This document shows positions 26,396 to 34,620 of a stretch of 64,000 nucleotides of DNA, piece after piece (the stretch's first letter is position 1; every line of letters begins with the position of its first letter). The notes under the pieces were generated by a model, which worked only from the letters and a program-made list of their open reading frames with translations, did no database searches and was not told where the DNA came from. The DNA is from Pseudorhodoferax aquiterrae (lineage in GTDB: Bacteria > Pseudomonadota > Gammaproteobacteria > Burkholderiales > Burkholderiaceae_C). The stretch spans positions 1 to 64,000 of the forward strand of contig NZ_BMYK01000008.1 in NCBI RefSeq assembly GCF_014652235.1, written 5' to 3'. Position numbers and translations under genes: made by a program.

Positions 26396-26834
26396 GGATG
26401 GCCTTCGGAGCACGCCAATCCCCTTGGGCGCGTCGGCACGGTTTGCGCTCCAGGTGACGTGAGCGGTCGCGCATTGCAGCCGGCCCAGGCGCCAGGCCAG
26501 TTCTTGAAAGCTTCCAGCCGGTCATCTTGCCCAGGGGCGCGTTCGGATTGCCACCTTCGCCAACTCCGCTCGCACGTGCTCTTCAACCCGCGTCGAATGC
26601 GGCGTCCACTTCCAGGTGCTCCATCCACCTGCGCGGGCAATCCATGCGCTGATGGCGCCGGCCGCCGTAGGTGGCCTGCGTGAGAGGTCCGGCCCTGCTT
26701 CCGCCCGTCCAGCGTACCCGTGCGGGTACTGCAACAATTTCTGTGTTGTAGCGCTATCCTTTGCAAGTTGGACGGCAACGACGCTGTTCTACCAGGTACG
26801 GGCCGCAGCCCGGGAGTCTTCACAACCTGGAGAT
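26396..26834. other. Mostly empty region with one weak minus-strand ORF
   Basis: About 440 bases. A 71-residue minus-strand frame at 26522-26737 ends in a plausible helical segment (STRVEEHVRAELAKVAIRTRPW), but its start and function are unsupported. Nothing else seen. Confidence 0.35.
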
Positions 26835-27089
26835 ATGCAGACGACCATCCCTCCCCATCACCTTCAAGCATGCGTGCAGGCACTGGCGCGCGCGGACGCG
26901 TCGGACGAGATGCGGCCGCTCGCATGCGATCTGCTCACAAGGTTGATTCGTCTGAACGACACCGGACGCTTGAGCAGAGATGTGCTCATGCTCGCCTTGG
27001 ACTCACTGGCGTTGGTTCCGGAACTCGAGTCTCACTTGGAGCCGCTGCGCATCCACGCGGGTACGAGCAAACCCGCAGACCTCGGGTAA
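26835..27089 (+). CDS. Small hypothetical helical protein
   Basis: An 84-residue protein (MQTTIPPHHLQACVQALARA...). It is almost entirely helix-forming: LARADASDEMRPLACDLLTRLIRLNDTGRLSRDVLMLALDSLALVPELESHLEPL. GGAG lies just upstream of the ATG, though at unusually short spacing. The family is unknown. It lies 70 bases before a receiver-domain protein, possibly a small partner of it. Confidence 0.5.
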   Translation: MQTTIPPHHLQACVQALARADASDEMRPLACDLLTRLIRLNDTGRLSRDVLMLALDSLALVPELESHLEPLRIHAGTSKPADLG

Positions 27090-27162
27090 GGGGTCCTACC
27101 CACCTTCGCTGCGGCATCGGCAATCCTGGGGCTCCGATGATTGCTTGCTACGGTTGGACGTG

Positions 27163-27537
27163 ATGGTTGTTCGCGTGTTCTTGGTCGAAGACAACCCCAC
27201 CATTCGTGATGGCCTGATGGAAACGTTGAGCGAACTGCTCGACGTGCGGTGGGCCGGGTGGGCTCCCGACGAAGCAGGTGCCATCGCGTCCATGCGGGCA
27301 GTGCCATGGGACATCGCATTGGTCGACTTGTTCCTCGAAGCTGGCTCCGGCATCGGCGTGGCGCGGGCATTTGAGAGCCGCGGTGCGGCCAAGCTTTTCG
27401 TGCTGACCAACTACGCGACGCCAGACATGAGAGAAAGATGTACTGAGGCGGGGGTCGACGCGGTATTCGACAAGTCCGTCGAACTCGATGCGCTGTTGGC
27501 CGCCATCGAAGATGTCGACGCGGCAGGAGACCCATAA
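27163..27537 (+). CDS. Single-domain response regulator
   Basis: A 124-residue CheY-like receiver without an output domain. VFLVEDNPTIRDGLMETL gives the acidic pair near residues 9-10, the phospho-acceptor Asp is in WDIALVDLFLEAGSGIG (about 53), the Thr/Ser switch in LFVLTNYATPDM (about 80) and the Lys in AVFDKSVEL (about 104). ATG 27163 is preferred over GTG 27160. No histidine kinase is nearby, so its input is unknown; it may act by protein-protein contact. Confidence 0.85.
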   Translation: MVVRVFLVEDNPTIRDGLMETLSELLDVRWAGWAPDEAGAIASMRAVPWDIALVDLFLEAGSGIGVARAFESRGAAKLFVLTNYATPDMRERCTEAGVDAVFDKSVELDALLAAIEDVDAAGDP

Positions 27538-27719
27538 CCCGAGGCCTCCGGATGGTCCGTCCTGCGAGCCACAAGTTGGGCTGCGCCCCTCGAGCGGGCC
27601 TTTTCCCGACCAGAGCAGCCGGCGCGACGGGTCTGCACCGACAAAGTAGCGGCGTTGGACTACGCTCAGGGCCTCTGCTCCGTCATACGGTGAATCGGTT
27701 TCAACGAATACCGGAGGCG

Positions 27720-27989
27720 ATGATGGGACGCACACCAAGCACCAGCGGAGAAGGCTCCAGACCGACCACCGACGGAACGGTTGCCAACATCGGCGCCGGC
27801 AGCAAGCTGGACGTCGGGCGCGCAGCGACTGGCGAGCCGAACAACGGGCCGGCGGATCCGGAGCGCATGCAGGACAAGCGGGCCGATGCGCAAGCCGCAG
27901 AGCATGACGATTCCGTGCCCCTGGGCTTGCAGGGCGACAAGCACCCCCAGTCCAACCAGGAGCCGCAGCCCCCATCGCGCAGGTCCTGA
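27720..27989 (+). CDS. Small hydrophilic, probably disordered protein
   Basis: An 89-residue protein (MMGRTPSTSGEGSRPTTDG...), rich in Gly, Pro, Asp, Gln and Ser, with no hydrophobic core and ending PQSNQEPQPPSRRS. It is preceded by GGAGGCG (ribosome-binding site) and lies 36 bases upstream of ku. Composition resembles small stress-associated hydrophilic proteins. Function unknown; it may be cotranscribed with ku. Confidence 0.5.
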   Translation: MMGRTPSTSGEGSRPTTDGTVANIGAGSKLDVGRAATGEPNNGPADPERMQDKRADAQAAEHDDSVPLGLQGDKHPQSNQEPQPPSRRS

Positions 27990-28025
27990 ACTACTGAACG
28001 TCGACTTTGCTGCACGGAGGTTCGA

Positions 28026-28958
28026 ATGGCGACCGCGCGCTCCATTGCATCGCTCACCCTGAGCTTCGGGCTCGTCAACATTCCTGTCCGCCTGTACTCG
28101 GCGACCGAATCGGGCTCGGACGTCCACTTCAACCTGCTGGCCAAGGATGGTTCGCGCCTGAAACAGCAGTACATCTCGGAAAAGACGCAGAAGGTCGTGC
28201 CCCGCTCCGAGATGATGAAGGGATACGAGGTCGAGAAAGACCACTTCGTGCTGTTCAGCCAGGATGAACTCAAAGCCTTGGAAGAAGCCAGCAGCCATGT
28301 CATCGACATCGTCGCGTTCATCCCCGAGAAGTCGGTGGACCCGCTGTACTACGACAAGGCCTACCTCCTCGCCCCGGACAAGCGCGGCGGCAAGCCCTAC
28401 CAGCTGCTGATGGCGGCCATGCGCAAGAGCGGCCGCTGTGCACTCGCCAAGTGGGCGTGGAAGGCAAAGCAGTACGTGGTGCAGATTCGGCCGGCTGAGG
28501 ACGGCCTGATTCTTCAGCAGCTGCGCTACGCCGATGAGGTACGCATGCCGAGCGCGCTGGGCATCGAGAAAACTGACGTCAGCAGCAGCGAGCTGCAGTT
28601 GGCCCTGCAGCTCATCGACCAGATCGCAGAGGACACCTACGACCCCGCGCAGTTCGCCGACGAAGAGAAGCAGCGCGTTCTCGCCGCCATCGACAAGAAG
28701 ATCGCTGGCAAGCAAATCGTCGCCTCGGCCCATCCGGAAGACGCAGTCGGGGGTGGACAGGTCGTTGACCTCATGGCCGCGCTGCAGGCCAGCCTCGGGA
28801 AGGGCAAGTCGGTGGGCAAGCCGTCCATCGCGAAGCGGTCATCGTCGCCCTCGAACGTGACGATCATGGACGATGCGAAGGCCCGCAAGACCGTCAAGCG
28901 CGCACCCAAGTCGGGGTCTGCGGAGCAAACGCCTCCGCGCACGAGGTCGCACAAGTGA
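28026..28958 (+). CDS. ku: Ku protein, non-homologous end-joining DNA end binder
   Basis: A 310-residue bacterial Ku, start supported by CGGAGG upstream. The core beta-barrel ring is present: MATARSIASLTLSFGLVNIP, VRLYSATESG...VHFNLL, KGYEVEKDHFVLFSQDELKAL, DIVAFIPEKSVDPLYYDKAYLL and SGRCALAKWAWKAKQYVVQIRP. Bacterial Ku homodimers thread onto DNA ends and recruit LigD; no ligD lies in the window. The C-terminal 60 residues are basic (KRSSSPSNV...KTVKRAPKSG...RSHK), like the extended tails that promote DNA binding. Its stop overlaps the start of the HTH/TPR gene (GTGA), indicating coupled translation. A decayed copy of the pair is at 20132. Confidence 0.95.
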   Translation: MATARSIASLTLSFGLVNIPVRLYSATESGSDVHFNLLAKDGSRLKQQYISEKTQKVVPRSEMMKGYEVEKDHFVLFSQDELKALEEASSHVIDIVAFIPEKSVDPLYYDKAYLLAPDKRGGKPYQLLMAAMRKSGRCALAKWAWKAKQYVVQIRPAEDGLILQQLRYADEVRMPSALGIEKTDVSSSELQLALQLIDQIAEDTYDPAQFADEEKQRVLAAIDKKIAGKQIVASAHPEDAVGGGQVVDLMAALQASLGKGKSVGKPSIAKRSSSPSNVTIMDDAKARKTVKRAPKSGSAEQTPPRTRSHK

Positions 28959-29827
28959 GCACACCCGCGAATCCGGAACTGAACTGGTCCCTGCGCCAGG
29001 TCGAGCAGAAGCTGCGCCTGTCCAGGCGCATCGTGACCGGCCTCATGGCCGAGGGCTTTGTGTCCCCGACCAGAGGCGCGCGCAACGCATTCCAGTTCTC
29101 GTTCCGCGATCTGGTGCTGCTGCGCACTGCCCATGGTCTGCGCAGCGCCCAGGTGCCTCCGCGGACGATTCTTCGAGCGCTTGGCAAGCTGCGCGCCGAG
29201 TTGCCACCATCGCTTCCGCTGACCGGTCTTCGCGTCACAGCCGATGGTGGCAATGTCGTGGTCTGGGACGATGAAGGTCCGCGCGACGCCTTGAGCGACC
29301 AGCTGATGCTGGACTTCAGGCTCGTTCCGGACGAGGACGATGGCTTGGTGGTCCTCGAGACCACCGTTCCGAGGGTACAACCGGTCGGCATGGGAGGACC
29401 ATCCCAGGCCGAACTTGCATTTAAGAGGGGCGAGCTCCTCGAAGATGTTGACCGCGCCGCTGCGGCCTCCGCGTACCGAGACGCGCTATCGCACGATCCG
29501 ACGCAGACGCATGCCGCCATCAACCTCGGTGCCATGCTCTGCGAGGAGAAGAAGTGCGAAGCAGCGCTGCAGGTGTTCGAGGAGGCGCGACGCAACGGCG
29601 TCCAGCACCCCCTGCTCCACTTCAACCATGGCGTGGTGCTGGAGGACCTCGACAGGCCCGACGAAGCCCTGCGTGCCTACGATGAGGCGCTGCGCCTGGA
29701 CCCGGTGTTCGCGGATGCGCATTTCAACGCTGGAATGCTGCGTCGCCAGCTTGGCGATGAACGTGGAGCGCTGCGACACCTCAATGCGTACCGCCGGCTG
29801 TACAACGACGCAGGGCGCGTGTCGTAG
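28955..29827 (+). CDS. MerR-like HTH plus TPR protein coupled to Ku
   Basis: A 290-residue protein starting GTG 28955 inside the ku stop. The N-terminus has a MerR-type winged-helix signature: WSLRQVEQKLRLSRRIVTGLMAEGFVSPTR, then FSFRDLVLLRTAHGLRSAQVPPRTILRALGKLR (about 8-80). A middle linker includes VVVWDDEGPRDALSDQLMLDF. The C-terminal half holds about three tetratricopeptide repeats (AELAFKRGELLEDVDRAAAASAYRDALSHDP; AAINLGAMLCEEKKCEAALQVFEEA; HFNHGVVLEDLDRPDEALRAYDEALRLDP). It may be a regulator or scaffold of the Ku pathway; that the broken copy at 20132 retains both genes side by side supports a functional pair. Confidence 0.8.
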   Translation: MSTPANPELNWSLRQVEQKLRLSRRIVTGLMAEGFVSPTRGARNAFQFSFRDLVLLRTAHGLRSAQVPPRTILRALGKLRAELPPSLPLTGLRVTADGGNVVVWDDEGPRDALSDQLMLDFRLVPDEDDGLVVLETTVPRVQPVGMGGPSQAELAFKRGELLEDVDRAAAASAYRDALSHDPTQTHAAINLGAMLCEEKKCEAALQVFEEARRNGVQHPLLHFNHGVVLEDLDRPDEALRAYDEALRLDPVFADAHFNAGMLRRQLGDERGALRHLNAYRRLYNDAGRVS

Positions 29828-30007
29828 GCGTGCGCTTTTGGCGCCGACCACGTGAGACCCGGACTTTTGCGAAGCGCTCGTCAGGCGCCCGGGCCGGCCC
29901 CTTGCTCGTCCGGCGATGAGCCGTTCTCAGGCGGTGATTGAGGGCAACGCCAACGCTACCGTGCCGCCCAAGGCCTCTCGGTCAGTGCAGCCGCTTCAAG
30001 CCGCAGC

Positions 30008-30526
30008 CTAAGTCTGCGCGTCAAGGTAAGCAGCGGCCTCCAGCGCTCCCATGCTTCGTGCCAGTTCCGCCGCGGACAACCCCTCTGAACTCTTTCTATG
30101 GACGTCCACACCACGCGACAGCAGCAGCTTCACGATCTCCAGCCTGTTGAACATCGCCGCAAACATCAAAGGCGTCTTCCCGCCTGGCGGAGCGAAATCC
30201 GGGCCGGCTCCGTGGCGCAGCAACGCGTCCACCACCTGAAGGTGACCCTTGAACGTGGACGCGCCGAGCGGAGTTTGGGCCATGTCGTTGTACTTGTCGG
30301 GGTCCGCGCCCGCCCCCAGCAGCGCCGTGGTCGCATCGACGTGCCCGTGATAGGCGGCGAGCATCAGCAACGTGTCGCCCTTGTGGTTGCTCATGTTCGG
30401 CGGAAGACCTTTCTCCAGAAGGCGGCCCAGCGTTGACGCGTCCCCCGAGCGCGCAAGCTGAAACACCTCCTGTGCGAATGCGTTGAACTCCGCCTGTGAC
30501 GCGGGACCCGTGGGTGAAATGGACAT
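30008..30526 (-). CDS. Ankyrin-repeat protein
   Basis: A 172-residue protein from ATG 30526 with a good ribosome-binding site (AAGGAGCAGCA). Four ankyrin-like repeats are visible: ASTLGRLLEKGLPPNMSNHKGD; TLLMLAAYHGHVDATTALLGAGADPDKYNDMAQ; TPLGASTFKGHLQVVDALLRHGAGPDFAPPGGK; TPLMFAAMFNRLEIVKLLLSRGVDVHRKSSEG. No signal peptide. Such small ankyrin proteins act in protein-protein contacts; the partner is unknown. The ORF downstream in the opposite sense is unrelated. Confidence 0.85.
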   Translation of the reverse strand: MSISPTGPASQAEFNAFAQEVFQLARSGDASTLGRLLEKGLPPNMSNHKGDTLLMLAAYHGHVDATTALLGAGADPDKYNDMAQTPLGASTFKGHLQVVDALLRHGAGPDFAPPGGKTPLMFAAMFNRLEIVKLLLSRGVDVHRKSSEGLSAAELARSMGALEAAAYLDAQT

Positions 30527-30697
30527 TGCTGCTCCTTCAATTGGGTTGGTCGCCCGTGCAAGCTTCGCCACATTTGGAATCGCGTGGCCAGAGCTCCCGC
30601 CAAGATCGCCTGTGTCCGAGCAAACGCACGACTCTCGGATCCCGCATCGCTGCCCCGCGCCCCGGGCGCAGTGGCTCGCATCCGGTGCCGGCCCGCT

Positions 30698-31393
30698 TCA
30701 CTGCACACGCTCGCAGGTCAGCGCGGTGGTCCACGTACCGTTACCGCAGCGCGGACAACGAGCAGTCGCCATGGCATGAAGCTCAGCAGGGGCACCACAG
30801 CGAACACAGCAATACAGCCCAGGGGATGGTGGTTCGGTGACGACCCGTCGATGTGGGGGCGGAAGTACCGACAAGCCGGGTCGTACATCCTGCGGCTCGA
30901 AAAAGTACAGGCTCACGTCACCATCGATCTCCAGGATGGCGAGTCGCACTTGGCCCAGGTGTTCGACGCCGCGCTGCCGAAGCTCCATAAACAGTTCTGA
31001 GGATGACATGTTGAGCCCCTCCAAGGACTCCAACTTGTACAGCCCGTCTTCGATCACGGTCACCGGCTTGCCGTCCATCCACCGTTCGAGCCGCTTACTG
31101 CGCGCCATGGCGTAGGTGGTGACGCGGTACAGCGCAAGAAGGGTCAGGAAGACCATCGCCACAGGAAGCATCGGCACGTCTTCGTAGATCGACACATCGC
31201 CAGCGGCCGACCCGAGCGTCAAGATGACCACCAGCTCGAACAGCGACAGCTGCCGGATCCCGCGACGGCCGCTGAACTTGAGGAATAGGAATACGACGAC
31301 GTACGCGAACGCACTTCGCAGGGCGACCTCGCCCAGAAACGCCACCGGCAGGTCCTTGAGGAACATGCGGGCGGGATCGAAGGAGGTCATCAT
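30698..31393 (-). CDS. DUF421/YetF-family membrane protein with C-terminal zinc ribbon
   Basis: A 231-residue protein. Three N-terminal membrane segments (VALRSAFAYVVVFLFLKF; LSLFELVVILTLGSAAGDV; MLPVAMVFLTLLALYRVTTYAM) are followed by the DUF421 cytoplasmic domain (KRLERWMDGKPVTVIEDGLYKLESLEGLNMSSSELFMELRQRGVEHLGQVRLAILEIDGDVSLYFF, broken here only for description). Unusually, the C-terminus adds a four-Cys zinc-ribbon-like module, CCVRCG...ARCPRCGN (about 195-220). DUF421 proteins are of unknown function, widespread and stress-related. Confidence 0.83.
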   Translation of the reverse strand: MMTSFDPARMFLKDLPVAFLGEVALRSAFAYVVVFLFLKFSGRRGIRQLSLFELVVILTLGSAAGDVSIYEDVPMLPVAMVFLTLLALYRVTTYAMARSKRLERWMDGKPVTVIEDGLYKLESLEGLNMSSSELFMELRQRGVEHLGQVRLAILEIDGDVSLYFFEPQDVRPGLSVLPPPHRRVVTEPPSPGLYCCVRCGAPAELHAMATARCPRCGNGTWTTALTCERVQ

Positions 31394-32237
31394 GGGGACT
31401 CAGCCTTTGACACGGTGGCTTACAGCGGTATGGGTTCGGTACGGAAACGGGAAAGTTCGAGCCCTTGGGCCTTCCGGCGCACAGCCAGCGGTGCTTGGTC
31501 CGGCCGATGCGGGATCGCTTGTGGTGCGTCGCACAATTTGGTCACGCGCGCATCTAATTGCACCGTCTTCGCAGGAACTCCAATGATGAGAGTCGCGGCG
31601 CCGTCCGACAACTGGCGTTGCGTGCAAGCCTCGATAAGCGCGAGTGTCGGCGCACAACTGCCTGCTTGCCTGTTCTTCCGATTTCCTGCGAGGCCGGCTG
31701 GAGTAGGACTTCATGAGTCATTCGCGCGCGCAGGTCGCCCTGCCAGCGGCGCCCGGGACTTGGTACGAAGGCAGGACTTGGTACCGAGCGCGCCGGTGCT
31801 GGCCACGGACGCGGGCTGCAGTTGCTGCCAGTATGGTCGAGCTGTACCGTAGGTCTTGCAGACTACGGCAGGCAACAGCACGACCAATGGCCAAGCCCTG
31901 ATGATTACTGCCACCGCCGCAAGGACCGTCACCCGCGCGCGAAGCGCCTCCGGCAAGCGAGAGATTGCCTCGTTACCGAAGGTGCCACCAACGTAGGGAT
32001 CAGACGCCCATGTGCCGCGCGGAGCGCCTACCGCGCGAGCGACCTAGTCCTTTGGCCAATCCAGCGCTTCCCCAGGCGTTCTCAAGGGTTGAGCCGACCT
32101 CCTTCCATTTCCAAGTCTCGGCAATCCAGCCAGTTGGCGGCTTGCTTTGCACACGAGGCGCCGGAGGCACCGGTGGGTAAGCAAGTGCCACCGCAGGCGA
32201 GACGGGAAACTTCAATCCCCAACCGTTGCACGCGCGC
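31394..32237. other. Gene-poor stretch of about 840 bases
   Basis: No convincing gene. The frames present are short and Arg/Pro/Ala-rich. A short direct repeat (GGACTTGGTAC at 31756 and 31774) is the only local pattern. Confidence 0.4.
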
Positions 32238-32798
32238 TCAGTCCTTCGCCCGCGCCTCGTTGCGCAGATCTCGGATCTGATCGTGATTTTTCTGGGCACC
32301 TTCGGCTTGGCGCTCAACCACAGCTCGAACGTCCGCCGGCAGCTCGCTCTTGAGGGCCTTGCGGTACCGCGCGATGGCAGTGTCTTCTCCGCGCTCGCAA
32401 GACTCCAAGATGGACAGCTCGCTGTCTGCACCGACGGCGCCCTTGACGGCCACCCAGCCGCGGTGCATGGCGCCGTACATCGTCCCGCCGTTGGCCGGCT
32501 CGCCTCCGTACTGGCGGATCAGGTGAATGAGTTCCTCGCCGGCAACGCGGCAGCCTTCTGCACGCGAAGCGAAGAGTTCCTTGGCGCGAGCAGTCTGGAC
32601 CTGGTCGGCGCAGGTCTTGAACCCGTACTCGCCGTCGCGCGCGTTTTCCAACAGGTCGTTAAGGACGTCCACGACGTCGTCTCGCGACGGGGCCTCGCTG
32701 CTGACGATGGTCGCCCCGGTGCTTTCGCGCGCTGGTACGTTGACCGGCGTGGCCTGTGCTAGGTTGTTGATCAGAGTGGGGTCGGTGGTGTTGGTCAT
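32238..32798 (-). CDS. PA2169-type (DUF2383) four-helix-bundle protein
   Basis: A 186-residue protein. The core is SRDDVVDVLNDLLENARDGEYGFKTCADQV (about 40-70), AKELFASRAEGCRVAGEELIHLIRQYGGEPANGGTMYGAMHRGWVAVKGAV, and the ILESCERGEDTAIARYRKAL helix. This matches the ferritin-like DUF2383 family, with conserved Glu/His positions in the helices. Members are often found in stress or biofilm settings; function is unknown. The N-terminal 40 residues are low-complexity (NNLAQATPVNVPARES). Confidence 0.83.
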   Translation of the reverse strand: MTNTTDPTLINNLAQATPVNVPARESTGATIVSSEAPSRDDVVDVLNDLLENARDGEYGFKTCADQVQTARAKELFASRAEGCRVAGEELIHLIRQYGGEPANGGTMYGAMHRGWVAVKGAVGADSELSILESCERGEDTAIARYRKALKSELPADVRAVVERQAEGAQKNHDQIRDLRNEARAKD

Positions 32799-32996
32799 GG
32801 AAGCTCCAGAGGTCTATGCCTACGCTGAGGCGAAGAAACCACTTTGCGGCCTTCAGTGCTCTCGCTGGGTAGGCGAGGAGTTGAGCCCTGGGTAGGCGCC
32901 GCGCCATTGCGATGGTCCATGACGCGAGTCGTCAGAACAGACTTGGGCGGCCGTCATCCTGCTGTAACGCCTGTAAGCAACGCTTTGCAGAATTTT

Positions 32997-33012
32997 TGTG
33001 ACGGCGATCACA
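32997..33012. promoter_or_regulatory. Perfect CRP-type palindrome
   Basis: TGTGA-CGGCGA-TCACA equals the E. coli CRP consensus half-sites with 6-base spacing, both halves perfect. It is 38 bases upstream of the ORF at 33050. FNR-type proteins use a different consensus (TTGAT-N4-ATCAA). A chance perfect match is unlikely but possible. Confidence 0.5.
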
Positions 33013-33049
33013 CGCCGGCTGTAACGGCCCAACTTACGATTGCCGCGAA

Positions 33050-33250
33050 ATGAAACAAGTCCGAATCGCCACTTCCCTGTCTGCGCAACTGCCGACCGAA
33101 CGCTTCACATGCGAGTGGATGGAAGGCTCGATGATGAACCGCTGGCTCCTCAAGGCTCGTTTGTCCGAGGCTCTGGCGGCGCATGGCGAGGACACCCACT
33201 GGATCGAGACCCGGGACAAGCCACGCGTCGAAGAAGCAGCGCTTGCCTGA
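33050..33250 (+). CDS. Small hypothetical protein downstream of the CRP-type site
   Basis: A 66-residue protein (MKQVRIATSLSAQLPTERFT...), with internal methionines at MEGSMMNRW that could be alternative starts. The segment RWLLKARLSEALAAHGEDTHWIETRDKPRVEEAAL is charged and probably helical. No known family. It is followed after 5 bases by a small membrane protein gene, and both lie behind the CRP-type palindrome. Confidence 0.45.
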   Translation: MKQVRIATSLSAQLPTERFTCEWMEGSMMNRWLLKARLSEALAAHGEDTHWIETRDKPRVEEAALA

Positions 33251-33255
33251 ACGCC

Positions 33256-33429
33256 ATGAGCTTGCCCTGGCAGGTCGGTTGCTTTTTCGCGCTCATGGTG
33301 GCCGTGGCTGGCTGGGAGCGGATACCTGACACTTGGCGCTCGGACGTGACAGAAGGGCCGGCCGGGCGGACACTGCGCTTCGCGTTCTGGAGCGCAGCCG
33401 CACTTGTTTATTACAACCTGCTCCCTTGA
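33256..33429 (+). CDS. Small putative membrane protein
   Basis: A 57-residue protein (MSLPWQVGCFFALMVAVAGW...) with one clear hydrophobic segment at 4-20 and a second weaker one at the C-terminus (FAFWSAAALVYYNLLP). It starts 5 bases after the preceding ORF stop. Function unknown. Confidence 0.45.
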   Translation: MSLPWQVGCFFALMVAVAGWERIPDTWRSDVTEGPAGRTLRFAFWSAAALVYYNLLP

Positions 33430-33544
33430 GTGCGCCGCATTCGACCGCATGGGGAGCCGAGCCGCAGCGGCGGTGCGTTCGGGCCACGGCTCGACCTCCG
33501 TCGGAAGACTGGCCGTGCCCCTACCCAAGTTTGCGATCCCTCCC

Positions 33545-34588
33545 ATGTATTCCGCAACCGTCTGGACCGACCCAAAGCTCTACGCCGGGCATTTCCAAGG
33601 TCACATCGACCTGAACGCGTTCCACGAAAGCTTCCGGCGGCGCGCGGCAGGTAATCGCGTTGCTATCCCGACCGAAGTGGACCAGGCGTTCCTTGACACG
33701 CAAGAGGCCGAACTTGAGCCCATCCGCGACCTGGTGATTCGACATCGGCTCGCACAAATTCAGGCCGCCGACGAAGAGATCGCATCGCAAGTGGCACGGT
33801 TGGCTGACGCGCAGCACCGCCTCGGGTCGAAGGAAGCGAAGGCCGCCGGGCACAGCGCGCGCATGTCCATGCACAAGATTGCGGCGGCGCGGCGACGTCG
33901 CGCTTCACTCGCTCAGAACGTGGATGGATGCCAGCTTGGGCGGATGTTTCCAGGAAGCTTCGTGCCGATCGTGACCGTCCAGGACGGCCAGACGCTCATC
34001 AGGCCCATGCGATACCAATGCAGGCCCTCCAGCGTCGAGCGTCGCATGGAGAACCTGCTGGAGAGCCCGCACCATGCGCGCAAGGACTGCCTGCAAGGTC
34101 GATGGCGGACGGAGTTCGGCCACACGCACGGAGTGATCGCCGTCGAGTCGCTCTTCGAAGCGGTTGCGCTCCATCGCCTGCGAAACCGCCAGCTCCTGAG
34201 AGGTGAAGGCTTGGCCGCACTCGAGCTGGAGTTCCTTCCCACCCCGCGCCAGACCTTGTACGTGGCGTGCCTGTGGTCCCATTGGCAACGACCTGGCAGA
34301 GCCGACTTGCTGTCTTTTGCGACCATCGTCGACAGGGCTCCAGCCGAGGTCCAAGCCGCTGGACAGGACATCTGCCCCGTGGTGATCAAGCAGGAGAATG
34401 TCAATGCCTGGCTCAACCCGGATCCGACGGACCTTGCTGCCAGCCTTGCGATCTTGGAGGATCGCCCCGCGGTTTCGTACGAGCACTTTCCGTCTTCGGC
34501 CGAGCGGGAGCGTCTTGCCCGTCCGGCGCCGGCAAAAATCATCAACCTCTGGAAACCGCCTCAATCGAGGAGCCCGCTGGCGGCATAG
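33545..34588 (+). CDS. SRAP-family paralogue lacking catalytic Cys2 and His
   Basis: A 347-residue paralogue of the SRAP protein at 19055, sharing its inserted helical segment (about 50-125: ELEPIRDLVIRHRLAQIQAADEEIASQ...KIAAARRRRAS) and the blocks FPGSFVPIVTVQDGQ...RPMRYQCRP, HGVIAVESLFEAVALHR and VNAWLNPDPTDLAASLAILEDRP. It begins MYSATVWTDPK where the active copy has MCYSAQ, so the N-terminal Cys is missing. The His of GHDR is replaced in AAGQDICPV. It therefore should not form the abasic-site crosslink of YedK/HMCES; it may bind DNA non-covalently or be non-functional. Longer upstream starts do not restore a Cys2. Confidence 0.8.
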   Translation: MYSATVWTDPKLYAGHFQGHIDLNAFHESFRRRAAGNRVAIPTEVDQAFLDTQEAELEPIRDLVIRHRLAQIQAADEEIASQVARLADAQHRLGSKEAKAAGHSARMSMHKIAAARRRRASLAQNVDGCQLGRMFPGSFVPIVTVQDGQTLIRPMRYQCRPSSVERRMENLLESPHHARKDCLQGRWRTEFGHTHGVIAVESLFEAVALHRLRNRQLLRGEGLAALELEFLPTPRQTLYVACLWSHWQRPGRADLLSFATIVDRAPAEVQAAGQDICPVVIKQENVNAWLNPDPTDLAASLAILEDRPAVSYEHFPSSAERERLARPAPAKIINLWKPPQSRSPLAA

Positions 34589-34620
34589 GCTTCGCCATGT
34601 CTTCGGGCCAACGTTTCTCT

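Noticed and set aside
31756-31784. Direct repeat GGACTTGGTAC
   Set aside because: Two 11-base copies 18 bases apart in non-coding DNA; too small to interpret.
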